A stretch of 64,000 bases of DNA from positions 62,001 through 126,000 of the forward strand of contig NZ_JANIBJ010000005.1 of NCBI RefSeq assembly GCF_024505185.1. The letters are read 5' to 3'. The first letter of the stretch is position 1. Each line of letters opens with the position of its first letter. Source of the DNA: Methylomonas subterranea (lineage in GTDB: Bacteria; Pseudomonadota; Gammaproteobacteria; Methylococcales; Methylomonadaceae). Positions 8,855 through 16,761 of this stretch are shown here, piece by piece. The notes beneath the pieces were generated by a model. The model had not been told where the DNA came from. It saw only the letters and a list, made by a program, of their open reading frames with translations, and did no database searches. The translations under genes and the position numbers were made by a program.

Positions 8855-9264
8855 TCAATCAAACTTCCGCCCCTCCATCGCCGCCGCCATCTTGGCCCAC
8901 ACAAACAACTCAGCCAACGGCAGGGCTTTAACGACCGGCAGCGGCTGATGCAGACCGCGCGCGACTAATCCGACAGCGGCGAGGATTCTAACGACTTTTT
9001 TTCAGCGGCTTCCGCTTGCGAGGCATCGGCCTCCAGCATGTCGCTGGCGATCTTTTCAGCGCGGACATAATCCGGCCCGCGCAACTGCTTGATCAAGGCC
9101 TCATCCGTGCCGGTCAGGCTGGCGATCAGCGCGATCCGCTGCGCCACCCCGCCGCGCTGGTCGAAAGATAGGTAATCCTCGGCGGTGGTGTAGGCACGGA
9201 ACTGCAATTCGGTGATTTGTTTTTTGCCGAAATTTAACGGCGTCGATAATGTGAGTTTTAGCAT
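8855..9264 (-). CDS. Tail assembly chaperone gp41-gp41', made by -1 frameshift
   Basis: Reading gp41 to codon 90 (AAG of the A AAA AAG heptamer at 9001-8995) and slipping back one base opens a frame of 46 more codons that ends at 8855. This gives a 136-residue protein. The extension has a plausible protein-like composition (ending A-M-E-G-R-K-F-D) and fills what would otherwise be an unexplained gap. Frameshifted tail chaperones just before the tape measure gene are a conserved tailed-phage feature, reported for Mu with a different shift. Confidence 0.7.
8965..9264 (-). CDS. Tail assembly chaperone, zero-frame product (Mu gp41)
   Basis: 99 residues. It starts with L-x-L-S-T-P-L-N-F-G-K-K-Q-I-T-E-L, a pattern seen in phage tail assembly chaperones of the gp41/gpE (PF10109-type) family. 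It ends shortly after the slippery A AAA AAG. It would coat the tape measure during tail assembly. It lies upstream of the tape measure with only the frameshift extension and a promoter between. Confidence 0.85.
   Translation of the reverse strand: MLKLTLSTPLNFGKKQITELQFRAYTTAEDYLSFDQRGGVAQRIALIASLTGTDEALIKQLRGPDYVRAEKIASDMLEADASQAEAAEKKSLESSPLSD
8995..9001 (-). other. Programmed -1 ribosomal frameshift site A AAA AAG
   Basis: On the minus strand the zero-frame codons are GAA AAA AAG, giving the heptamer A AAA AAG, identical to the classic E. coli dnaX slippery site. The zero frame stops 28 bases after the slip site, while the -1 frame stays open for 46 codons. The upstream A run of seven and the location before the tape measure strongly support programmed slippage. 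Confidence 0.72.
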
Positions 9265-9345
9265 GGTGTGTTTTTGGGTGGATTGGCGTAGGGCGTTTTC
9301 GCGCTAGCAAAACGCCGGTTGCTTAAAATATTGGTGGATTGCTGG

Positions 9346-10797
9346 TTACCTATTTGCATTAATCACAGCCAGAGCGATCTGCGCATACAGTAAACTTCCG
9401 GCGTCATTTAAATGCAGACCGTCTTGACTGTAATTCGGCGTCGTCCCTGCGCCATCCGACAATTTGTCGAAACTAGTGCTATCGCTTAGTTTTGCATACG
9501 CACTTACAAATAGATACCCGCGCTCAGCTGCCAGTAATTTTAAATTTTGATTTAAGAGATTGGTCGCAGCGACTTTAGCTGCGTTGGCCGATGCAAATGC
9601 GCTAAACGGATTATTGTCACTCAGAATTACCCGCATATTGAGACTGTCCGCAACATCACACATGTATGTAACCGCAGCCATTACTGTTGCTGGCCCATTA
9701 ACTGTATCGGCGTTGATATCGTTGTATCCGAAATCGCATACAAACAATGTGTCGTAGGGCATGCCCAAATTATCTGCACATTGCTCGTCCCCTTCCGTGG
9801 AGAAAAATCTAACGGTTTTCCCTCCCAAAATTGCCTCGGCGAACGTTACAGACACGGCCTCAGTCATATTTACTGCGTTAACCGATGTTGGCCCCAACTG
9901 ATGAGCAGTAGACCAACCGCCTCTGGCGTGTATGGCACAAACCCCCAGGCCTTCGTTACCCATCAATGTGTTTAGCTGGCCGGCTATATTGTGCGGCTCA
10001 TCCAGCCTAGAGTCACCGACCGCCAATATATGAGCATACGGTGTTACTGGGAATTTTTTGGCGGAGCCCTGAGAGAGCTTACCGTTTCCATCCATGCTCC
10101 ATGCATTTGTAGTGTCGAATGCAGCACTATAGCCTGGGTAAACATAATCGCCGGCGCATCCTCCGCTATCGGCAGTTAATTTTTCCCACTGAAAATCTTT
10201 GAATTTTATGCGCTTATTTCCGACATTTGAATCAAGTCCAACACCCAAACGAAAGGTTGTTGTGCCACCAAGCATGGATCGGAACACGGCGCAATATCTA
10301 CCGATCCCAGCAGCAGCCAGTTTTGTTTCGGTAATGTCGCCAGAATAGTTATCAATAACTGCAGTTCCTGCTGTTTTCAGACGGAATCCCGAATTTGCTC
10401 CTGATACCATGCCAGACATTTCTGTGACATCAAAACTGATGGCGTACCACGTATCGGCATCTAGTGTTAGCGTCCCGGAATAGAACGCACGACCGGCACT
10501 TAGAGAATCTAAATCGAGCAGTCCCGATTTAACCCCATGCGCATTGGCTACCCTTGATGCTGTTGCTGTAGCTGTTCCGAGTGGAGATGCCGTAGGAAAT
10601 CGTGCAGTTTGAGCACTAATATTTCGAACGACGCGTGGTGATCTACGAATTTCGTCTACGAGATAACTGCCATCAGAATACCGGCCAATTCCAGCTATAA
10701 CAACATGTCCGGCGCCATACAGCTTAGCCCCACCATCCGCCTCAAACTCCGCCATCGAGTCATATTCCCAAATCTCCCGCGCTCTCCGCTTGCCCAT
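9346..10797 (-). CDS. SGNH/GDSL-type hydrolase inserted in the tail operon
   Basis: 483 residues. The C-terminal half (about 250-483) shows SGNH blocks: A-V-G-D-S-R (nucleophile Ser), G-Y-N-D-I-N (block III Asn), and D-G-L-H-L-N-D-A-G near the end (catalytic Asp/His). The N-terminal half looks like a beta-rich carbohydrate-binding or attachment module (about 80-230). It sits between the tail tube gene and gp41, where Mu has only a small gene. Its DNA is visibly more AT-rich than the neighbours. It could remove acetyl groups from surface polysaccharide, either as a virion enzyme or as a lysogenic conversion gene. The substrate is unknown. Confidence 0.75.
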   Translation of the reverse strand: MGKRRAREIWEYDSMAEFEADGGAKLYGAGHVVIAGIGRYSDGSYLVDEIRRSPRVVRNISAQTARFPTASPLGTATATASRVANAHGVKSGLLDLDSLSAGRAFYSGTLTLDADTWYAISFDVTEMSGMVSGANSGFRLKTAGTAVIDNYSGDITETKLAAAGIGRYCAVFRSMLGGTTTFRLGVGLDSNVGNKRIKFKDFQWEKLTADSGGCAGDYVYPGYSAAFDTTNAWSMDGNGKLSQGSAKKFPVTPYAHILAVGDSRLDEPHNIAGQLNTLMGNEGLGVCAIHARGGWSTAHQLGPTSVNAVNMTEAVSVTFAEAILGGKTVRFFSTEGDEQCADNLGMPYDTLFVCDFGYNDINADTVNGPATVMAAVTYMCDVADSLNMRVILSDNNPFSAFASANAAKVAATNLLNQNLKLLAAERGYLFVSAYAKLSDSTSFDKLSDGAGTTPNYSQDGLHLNDAGSLLYAQIALAVINANR

Positions 10798-10806
10798 ATC
10801 GCCCCC

Positions 10807-11169
10807 CTATGCAATCCGCTCGGATGTATTGCTCATGATGACGATGCGGCTCTCGCCGTCGCCGAAGCCCACCGGATCGGTGACGAAGGCTTGGCTCATC
10901 ATGTACACCTGACCGTCTGTCAAGCGAATGGTGACGTCTTCGCCGTCTACCGCGTTCAAGGCATCCATATCGATGCCGGCCTGCAGGTTAATGTTCAGTT
11001 CCAGTTGTGCCGGGGCGCTGGTGGTTTTAAAGCCGCCGTCTTCCGGCAGGCGGCCGGCCATGTGCTGGCGTTTTTGGCCGCTGGGGGTGAAGGTGCCGGG
11101 GTTTTCCGACAAGGGCAGCTTGCCCAGGCTGGGCACCGATACGGTGCGAATGTTGTTGAGTTGGGCCAT
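10807..11169 (-). CDS. Tail tube protein (Mu gpM)
   Basis: 120 residues, standard size. The R-T-V-S-V-P-S-L-G-K-L-P start and the central A-Q-L-E-L-N-I-N segment match Mu-type tail tube proteins (PF10618). Many copies build the inner tube of the contractile tail. It follows the sheath gene after a 35-bp spacer, as in all myovirus tail operons. Confidence 0.9.
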   Translation of the reverse strand: MAQLNNIRTVSVPSLGKLPLSENPGTFTPSGQKRQHMAGRLPEDGGFKTTSAPAQLELNINLQAGIDMDALNAVDGEDVTIRLTDGQVYMMSQAFVTDPVGFGDGESRIVIMSNTSERIA

Positions 11170-11204
11170 GTGTGACGCTCCGTTAAAGTATCGTTAATCG
11201 GTGG

Positions 11205-12665
11205 TTAAACCCGCTTCGCAAACTGCGCACGGCCGGCCAGGATGTAGAACGGCGACAACAGTACCGGTACGTCCAGGTAATTAAAGCGGCTAGGGTTGGT
11301 CGGGTCTTGCTCGACCACCAGCGTCGATTTGTAGTGGTCGTAGTTTTGCACCCAGCCGTTTTCCCGCATTAGCACGTTTTGATACAAGCTCAGCAAAAAC
11401 GCCCGCACGCTGTCTTCCGTGGTGATGCGCAAACCGGGTTTATAGCCCTCGTTGGTTTTTGCCGCCGCCGTGCCGACGAATTGCTGAATGGCTCGGATGC
11501 GTTGCACGTAGCGGATGCGCTCCAGTACCTCTGGGGTATTCACATCCAGATACGCATCATCCGCCGAGCCGTCCGGACGGTATTGGTGCAGGGTGATCAG
11601 GCGCTTGATGCTGCAAGAACCGTCTTGGGCGATTTGCATCACGCTCATACCTTTAAACAGCAGGCTGTTGGCGTTTGTCCAGTCGTGGTAGGTCACGCCG
11701 ATCATGCCGGGCAGAGCGCGGCCTTCCAGCGATTCGACCGGGCTGTTGTATAGCTTGGGCGCGGCGGCTGCGCAGACAATCGCCGCCGCTTCCCATGTCG
11801 GCGTGGGGTTAATCTCCAGCGACAGGTCGCAAATATGCTCGTAGTTTTTGGTTTCGCCAAAGCCTGAAGCCGCCGCAAAATCCCCGCGATGGGCGGTAAA
11901 CACTCTAAAACCTGCTTGCACTGGGGGTTGATAACGGCGCTGGCTTTCGGTGTGCCAGGCGGCCAGGGTGGCGGCATCGTTAATGCCCAAAGCAATGTAG
12001 CGGTACCAGCGGTTGGCGCCCAACAGCGTAGCCAGGTTGCCCGGCGCCGGGTCGCCCGATCCACCGGTCATGGCGGTCAATGTCAAACCCAAACCGGTCG
12101 GCTTGAGTTCGCCGTACAGATTCAAGCGCATGTCGATGCTGTTGCCGCAGGTGCCTTTATGGCGGGCGGTCAAAGTCACGACGCTAGCCACGGCGGCGGC
12201 CGTGACCGGAATATCGGCATCGGTAAACGCGGCGGCAATCGCGGTGGCGATTTGCGCGGTAGTCATAGTGCTGGTAATGCCGACACTGATCAACTTACCG
12301 GCTACATATAATGATAGAGTGCCATCGGCGGTGGCGACGTTGGTGACCGTGATAGTACCGGTCGCGGCCACGCCGGCGCCGTTGTCGCTGTAGGGCAGCA
12401 TGTAAATGTCTAGCGTTTGATCGATGGCCCGATAGCGCGCGGCCATTTGCGCCAGCATGGAGCCGGCGCCGGCTTTTTGCTGGGCGTCGTATACCGAGCT
12501 GATACGGGTAATCTCGCCGGCCACGGCGCTGCCGCCGGCCAACTTTTGCCCCACCAGCAACACGGCGGGGATATCCTCGCCCAGGCCGGCCTGGCTGCCG
12601 TCGATTTCGATATAAACGCCGGGGTAGCGTAAGGCCTGCGGCACGTAGTCGTAACTGATGGTCAT
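11205..12665 (-). CDS. Tail sheath protein (Mu gpL)
   Basis: 486 residues, full length. It opens with Y-D-Y-V-P-Q-A-L-R-Y-P-G-V-Y-I-E, the usual sheath start, has a variable beta-rich middle domain (about 90-200), and ends with the conserved assembly domain including R-F-N-Y-L-D-V-P-V-L-L. It forms the contractile outer tail. The start overlaps the upstream gp37-like gene by 4 bp. Confidence 0.92.
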   Translation of the reverse strand: MTISYDYVPQALRYPGVYIEIDGSQAGLGEDIPAVLLVGQKLAGGSAVAGEITRISSVYDAQQKAGAGSMLAQMAARYRAIDQTLDIYMLPYSDNGAGVAATGTITVTNVATADGTLSLYVAGKLISVGITSTMTTAQIATAIAAAFTDADIPVTAAAVASVVTLTARHKGTCGNSIDMRLNLYGELKPTGLGLTLTAMTGGSGDPAPGNLATLLGANRWYRYIALGINDAATLAAWHTESQRRYQPPVQAGFRVFTAHRGDFAAASGFGETKNYEHICDLSLEINPTPTWEAAAIVCAAAAPKLYNSPVESLEGRALPGMIGVTYHDWTNANSLLFKGMSVMQIAQDGSCSIKRLITLHQYRPDGSADDAYLDVNTPEVLERIRYVQRIRAIQQFVGTAAAKTNEGYKPGLRITTEDSVRAFLLSLYQNVLMRENGWVQNYDHYKSTLVVEQDPTNPSRFNYLDVPVLLSPFYILAGRAQFAKRV

Positions 12666-13150
12666 AGTGCGGGTGCTCCTGTGTAAACCAGCTCACTGAA
12701 CGGGCCGGGGTCGGGTAAATAATTGGTGATCAGGGCGTTAAACGCGTAACGGTCCGCCCAGTACATGTCCTGTTGGGTGTATTCCAGCACCCGGCCGCCC
12801 TTGAACTGAATCGGGTTGATGTCCGGCTCAATCTCCCAGCCTTGCAACAGCGTGCGCACGGCATGGCGGTAGGCCAGCAGTACGTCGTCGGTTTCGCCGG
12901 CGCGTTGGGTGCGGGTGTTCTCGATGGCGATAATCGCATCAAAGCCCAAGCCTACATCGGCGGCGCGGCCTTCGTTGTCCACATCCTCAATCTTATCGGC
13001 AGCCCGTACCAGCCAGCAGGCCGGCAGCGGTAGCGCTTCCACGCGCACTTGCGCGAATTCGGCGGCACCGGCCACATCCCGAAACCATGCATGGGCAAAG
13101 CCGGCCGGTTTGGCGGATAGCAGTTGGATCAGTGGGGTTAAGGAAATCAC
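12662..13150 (-). CDS. Mu gp37-like tail terminator type protein
   Basis: 162 residues. By position between gp36 (DUF1320) and the sheath gene it corresponds to Mu gp37/gpK (DUF1834-like). The middle R-A-G-E-T-D-D-V-L-L-A-Y-R-H-A-V-R-T-L-L-Q-G-W-E segment fits tail-terminator folds that cap the tube and join it to the head. The exact family is uncertain because similarity in this position is weak between phages. Confidence 0.7.
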   Translation of the reverse strand: MISLTPLIQLLSAKPAGFAHAWFRDVAGAAEFAQVRVEALPLPACWLVRAADKIEDVDNEGRAADVGLGFDAIIAIENTRTQRAGETDDVLLAYRHAVRTLLQGWEIEPDINPIQFKGGRVLEYTQQDMYWADRYAFNALITNYLPDPGPFSELVYTGAPAL

Positions 13151-13152
13151 GG

Positions 13153-13647
13153 TTACCAGTCCTCGATCACGGTCGACATGCCGCCGTAACGGCGGGACGA
13201 ACTTTCAAACAGCACCAAGTCTTCCGACAGTTCCGGCGCGTCCGGTTCCGGCGGGATCAAGCTCAGCAAACCGGTAGCGTGGGCTTTTAACGTATCCAGC
13301 ACGCCTTGGTAGGCCTTGGCGACATCGTCGGTCATCCGTTCAGCGCCTTGCAGGTAATACAAAGCCACGGTAGACGACAGCCGCGCCACCAGCGGGGTTT
13401 GCAGAGTTTCCGGCAAGCCGTAGCTCAACAGCAGCGCATCGGCATCGGCCAAGGCTTCGTCGATCGCATCCAGCGCGCCGGCCAACGCGATTTGTTCCGC
13501 CGGGCTGTAACCGGCCAGGCTGCCGCCGTCGATGGCGACGCGTAACGCGGCTTCCGGCGGCATCGCCATGTCGGCCGGCACTGCCAGTTGCGCCAGGCGA
13601 CGGGCGTTGGTACGGGCAAGCAGATCGGCGCGGGTGGCGAAGGGCAT
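13153..13647 (-). CDS. Mu gp36-like head-tail protein (DUF1320)
   Basis: 164 residues. The A-T-R-A-D-L-L-A-R start, the D-A-L-L-L-S-Y-G-L-P segment and the A-T-G-L-L-S-L run are typical of DUF1320. The family is taken to be a connector at the head-tail joint. The start codon overlaps the stop of the upstream gp35-like gene by one base. Confidence 0.85.
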   Translation of the reverse strand: MPFATRADLLARTNARRLAQLAVPADMAMPPEAALRVAIDGGSLAGYSPAEQIALAGALDAIDEALADADALLLSYGLPETLQTPLVARLSSTVALYYLQGAERMTDDVAKAYQGVLDTLKAHATGLLSLIPPEPDAPELSEDLVLFESSSRRYGGMSTVIEDW

Positions 13648-14291
13648 TATTCAGCCGCCGCTTGGGTTTTGATTTGGCTCCAGGCTTGGTCGCGCTCGGC
13701 GGCCAGCACGTTAAAACCGGTCAACGCAACCACGGCATCCAGGTTTGGCCGACCGTCTTTTAACCACTGCTCGGCATTGTTAGCGTCCAATTGGGCAATG
13801 GCCGCTTTGATGGCGTCCATGCGTTGATCGCTTCCTACCTGCGCTTCGGCAGCGGGTACGCTTGCTTCGGCTGCCACGTCGGCGGGGTCTTGTTGAACTG
13901 CATCAGCAACAGGATCAGACATATCGCCAGTCGTTTCAGCATGGGTCACCTCGGTATTAACAGATTCAACATTGGCCACCGGGGAGGCGGTACCGGTATC
14001 GGTTCCTTCCGCCGCAATCTCCCCAGTCGATCCCTCTGCAGTTGCATCGCTCTCGGGTGTGTTATTCGGGGTAACAGCCGTTTCAATCGCTCCGGCTTGG
14101 GTGGCGGCGGCCACTTCAACCAATACGGTGGGGGTGTCGCTCACTTCCAAATAAGGGTCTTCTTGCAACGCCGCCAAGGTGGCATCATCAATGCCCTCCA
14201 GCTCTTTCCAGTCGCGGCTAAACCGCTGACCGGCGCGGTCGCGCTTTTCAATCTCGGTGCGTGGGTTCACGCGGCAATACAATTTAGGCAT
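13647..14291 (-). CDS. Mu gp35-like protein (HI1506-related)
   Basis: 214 residues from the start M-P-K-L-Y-C-R-V, which has GGAGAA five bases upstream. The in-frame ATG 12 bases earlier contains that Shine-Dalgarno and was not chosen. The N-terminus (1-50) resembles HI1506-type proteins. Residues 55-150 form an acidic Thr/Ala/Val/Glu-rich linker of low complexity. The last 55 residues make a compact helical domain ending in Q-A-W-S-Q-I-K-T-Q. It lies just after the major head gene in transcription order. Confidence 0.75.
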   Translation of the reverse strand: MPKLYCRVNPRTEIEKRDRAGQRFSRDWKELEGIDDATLAALQEDPYLEVSDTPTVLVEVAAATQAGAIETAVTPNNTPESDATAEGSTGEIAAEGTDTGTASPVANVESVNTEVTHAETTGDMSDPVADAVQQDPADVAAEASVPAAEAQVGSDQRMDAIKAAIAQLDANNAEQWLKDGRPNLDAVVALTGFNVLAAERDQAWSQIKTQAAAE

Positions 14292-14314
14292 ATCGTTCTC
14301 CAATCAATCAGATC

Positions 14315-14392
14315 GTAGGTCCGATTAGCGTTAGCGTAATCGGACGCATGTTTTAAATCCTTCCTCCGATTACGCTTCGCTAATCGGAGCTA
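14315..14392. repeat. REP-type double palindrome between the major head gene and gp35
   Basis: Two hairpins built from TCCGATTA/TAATCGGA arms, separated by about 20 bases. The left one runs TCCGATTAGCG to CGTAATCGGA, the right one TCCGATTACG to CGCTAATCGGAG. The same sequence family recurs at 25882-25952. The right hairpin touches the stop codon of the major head gene. It may limit read-through or protect the abundant head mRNA. Confidence 0.8.
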
Positions 14393-15289
14393 CACCACCC
14401 AAGGCGAGACCAATAAATCCACCCGCTTGTAGTTGGTGTTGCTTTCGCCGTTGCCGATCATTTCTTTCGCCAGCAAGGTTTCAGCCGCCACGCGGTTAGC
14501 CGGGCCACACACCAACAAACTGGGCACGGTGCCCAAAATGATGTTGCCATCGCCTTTTTGCGACAGCATGCGGTTGTAAAGCTCATCGAAGTTGGTAGTG
14601 TTCAGCGTGGCTTTGGAACCGTGGCAACACTGCCAAAAACCATACGCCGCCGCACCGCGCCAACGGCCGCCAAAGCTATACACGTCGTTTTCAAACACGT
14701 TGCTCGATTGGTTTGCGTTGGTTTGGCTTTCCAATTGCGCCGGCACCCGCTCCTGCAGAATCAATGCCGGAGCGTTAGAGGCAAACAAGTACCACGGTGA
14801 ACCCGCACCGGCCTGGATGTTCGAGGTTGGCGTCACAGCGCCGGTACCGTCGGTATTGGCATACACCGGGTGATCGGTGTCGAAAAAGAATTGATCGTCA
14901 TAGCAATTGGTGCTCCAGCCCGCCGCCAACGCTGCAAAAATCAGCTCGTCTTTCAAGCGGGCAGCGGCGGCACCGTGGCCACGCGCCACGTTGGCGTAAT
15001 GGCCGAAATCATCGTCTTCCACGTCGGTACGCTGTACGTCAATGGTGGCTTCGTACTTGTCGTTGATGACGGTGTAGGCCTTTTCAGCAATGGCCTTATG
15101 CAAGCGAGCGCCCACCCATTTACGGAAGGACGGCCACTGCGTTAACCACGCATAGGTATTGCTTTTGCTGGTCGACCGCATCAACTCGGCGATGCGGTTC
15201 CAGTTGGCCGGCGTATCGATCAGGCCTTGGTCAAAATTGGCCCGCAGTGTGGTTTTGAGTGCGTCAATTTGCGCTTGTGTGAGTGCCAT
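14390..15289 (-). CDS. Major head protein (Mu gpT)
   Basis: 299 residues. It contains the A-L-K-T-T-L-R-A-N-F start, the Y-A-W-L-T-Q-W-P-S-F-R-K-W-V-G segment and the F-F-D-T-D-H-P-V-Y motif that mark Mu-like major head subunits. Many copies form the icosahedral shell, matured by the protease encoded directly upstream. Two neighbouring Cys (C-C-H near residue 213) are unusual but probably harmless. Confidence 0.95.
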   Translation of the reverse strand: MALTQAQIDALKTTLRANFDQGLIDTPANWNRIAELMRSTSKSNTYAWLTQWPSFRKWVGARLHKAIAEKAYTVINDKYEATIDVQRTDVEDDDFGHYANVARGHGAAAARLKDELIFAALAAGWSTNCYDDQFFFDTDHPVYANTDGTGAVTPTSNIQAGAGSPWYLFASNAPALILQERVPAQLESQTNANQSSNVFENDVYSFGGRWRGAAAYGFWQCCHGSKATLNTTNFDELYNRMLSQKGDGNIILGTVPSLLVCGPANRVAAETLLAKEMIGNGESNTNYKRVDLLVSPWVV

Positions 15290-15325
15290 TTGTGGCTCCT
15301 ATAAAAATAAAATCTGGCTAGGCCG

Positions 15326-15784
15326 TTACTTGCCCGCGTACTTTTTCTGCGTAGCGAGGTATTGCTCTTCCGTCACGCCCATTTGCTCCGCAATCTTCTT
15401 TTGCTCAGTGGTCAATGCGGCGGGGCCGGTACTGTGTTCATCACCGGTTTGGCGTTGGGTAAGTGGATGATCGGCCAGTTTTTCACTCATCGCCTTTAAA
15501 TCCGCCAAGCTCAGAGTTTTAAGCCCATCAAGAATCACAGGTTCCACTTTCTTAGCTAGCGCATCCAGCAAATTTGTTTTTTCTGTTTCTTCTGCTGCCT
15601 GCGCCGCATCGGCTTTTTCTTTAGTCAGCGCCGCAACCTGGGTTTCCAGGTCGTCGCGTTCGGCGGTTAAGGCGGCCAGCGAGGTTTTTAAGGTATCGCG
15701 CTCGGCGGTCAACGCGGCCAGCGTGGTTTCGGTTTGGGCGTGCGTCACGCGCAGCGCGGCCAGTTCTTCTTCGGGTCTTGGCAT
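15326..15784 (-). CDS. Scaffold protein from internal start (Mu gpZ analogue)
   Basis: An in-frame ATG inside the protease gene (M-P-R-P-E-E-E-L) is preceded by CCGGAGAACACCGAC, a good Shine-Dalgarno at normal spacing. Starting there gives a 152-residue coiled-coil protein identical to the C-terminal scaffold part of gpI. Mu makes its Z scaffold in the same way. Separate expression here is inferred from the ribosome-binding site. Confidence 0.6.
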   Translation of the reverse strand: MPRPEEELAALRVTHAQTETTLAALTAERDTLKTSLAALTAERDDLETQVAALTKEKADAAQAAEETEKTNLLDALAKKVEPVILDGLKTLSLADLKAMSEKLADHPLTQRQTGDEHSTGPAALTTEQKKIAEQMGVTEEQYLATQKKYAGK

Positions 15785-16330
15785 GTCGGTGTTCTCCGGA
15801 TTGAGATTGGGCAGGGAAAAGCGTTTGGAAAGGGTGGCAATGCCGTCGTCATCGTCGAGACCGTCAAGGCCGTCGATGGCGGGTGTATTGGTGAGCGCGA
15901 CGGAAATCACATCGAGCACTTCGCCGGTCGCGCTGTAGTAGTAAAAGACGGCGCTGATGTAGCGATATTCTTTGTCGGCGATGCGTTGTTTGGCGGCCGC
16001 AGTCCAGTCCACGCCCATCGCGTAAAGGCCTTTGCCGTCTCGCCATTCCATGTCGTGAAACCAACCGGCGGCGATAACGGGCTGACCGTTGTATTCGGAA
16101 CGCAGCGATTGGTGTTCGTAATCGATCAGTGTGTCATTCTTGCGCTCGCGCAGGCGTTGGATGACGTTTGCGGCAATCGCGGCATCCAGTTGCCAGGCTT
16201 CGCAATCCCAAGGCCGACCATCGTCGGCGCGGAACGGACCGACCGGCAGCAAATGCGCTTCGGTCGACACATTGGCGCCGCCGGCGATCTCGAATGCGAG
16301 CGACGCAACTTTGACAGCGGGTTTTGACAT
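15326..16330 (-). CDS. Head maturation protease with fused scaffold (Mu gpI)
   Basis: 334 residues. Residues 1-165 match the Mu I protease, with D-Y-E-H-Q-S (catalytic His region), a G-W-F-H-D-M-E-W segment and S-V-A-L-T-N-T-P-A-I as the serine-containing block. From about residue 183 on there is a long coiled coil (repeats of A-A-L-T-A-E-R-D) and a C-terminal helix, the scaffold. It is the first gene of the head operon and lies 60 bp downstream of a late-promoter palindrome. Confidence 0.92.
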   Translation of the reverse strand: MSKPAVKVASLAFEIAGGANVSTEAHLLPVGPFRADDGRPWDCEAWQLDAAIAANVIQRLRERKNDTLIDYEHQSLRSEYNGQPVIAAGWFHDMEWRDGKGLYAMGVDWTAAAKQRIADKEYRYISAVFYYYSATGEVLDVISVALTNTPAIDGLDGLDDDDGIATLSKRFSLPNLNPENTDMPRPEEELAALRVTHAQTETTLAALTAERDTLKTSLAALTAERDDLETQVAALTKEKADAAQAAEETEKTNLLDALAKKVEPVILDGLKTLSLADLKAMSEKLADHPLTQRQTGDEHSTGPAALTTEQKKIAEQMGVTEEQYLATQKKYAGK

Positions 16331-16390
16331 AACGGCCTCAAAAAATCAGTTGAGGCTATTGTCTGGATTTACGGGGCGATTGGTTAGGCT

Positions 16391-16402
16391 GGAAATGTTT
16401 CC
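16391..16402 (-). promoter_or_regulatory. Late promoter activator site of the head operon
   Basis: On the minus strand it is GGAAACATTTCC followed by AGCCTAAC and CCCGTAAATCC. Palindrome and flank agree with the tape-measure site (8781), and the palindrome with the lysis-operon site (28168). It lies 60 bases before the protease start codon. It is the probable counterpart of Mu PI, activated by a Mor/C-type protein. Confidence 0.65.
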
Positions 16403-16414
16403 GGGGGGGGGGGG
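16403..16414. repeat. Run of twelve G residues beside the head-operon promoter
   Basis: A homopolymer of 12 G on the plus strand directly abuts the activator palindrome on its upstream side. Runs of this length are prone to slipped-strand length change. It could shift promoter spacing, or its length here may be a sequencing or assembly error. Confidence 0.9.
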
Positions 16415-16732
16415 CGGTGCGGGCTGAAGCGCGTGATCGAACGAATTACAGCATAGAACTCATTCGAAAACCAACCAGGAGCCCGTTTAAAAACCCGGAG
16501 AAACGTTCACAAATTTTTGACAGGGCCAATGCTTGGGTTTTGTGATAGGTGCGGCTTAGCGGGGCTTAAATTCGATCAACGGGACAAACGGCGATTTCGT
16601 TCGGCCCCGTCTCGTGGGGCCATGCCGATCGATGCGCCGGCGGGAGGTAATTGCGCCGGGTCGACTGCGGGTGTTTTGGTAGCTAGCTCACCGCCCGCTG
16701 GAGCCGTTGCCCCCGTGGGGCTTGTTCTGATC
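16415..16732. other. Non-coding stretch between mor and the head operon
   Basis: About 320 bp without a convincing gene. A plus-strand open frame crosses it but has poor composition and runs into mor antisense. In Mu the whole lysis, terminase, portal, F and G block lies at this place. Here that block is found at 28-37 kb, so this may be the scar of its relocation. Confidence 0.5.
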
Positions 16733-16756
16733 CATTTTCGTGACGCCACGAAAATG
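16733..16756 (-). terminator. AT-rich hairpin just after mor
   Basis: Perfect 10-bp arms, CATTTTCGTG and CACGAAAATG, with a 4-base loop, 5 bases beyond the mor stop codon. No U-run follows on the minus strand, so it is not a standard intrinsic terminator. It may still end or stabilise the early transcript before the late head promoter, or be an operator. Confidence 0.45.
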
Positions 16757-16761
16757 ATCGG

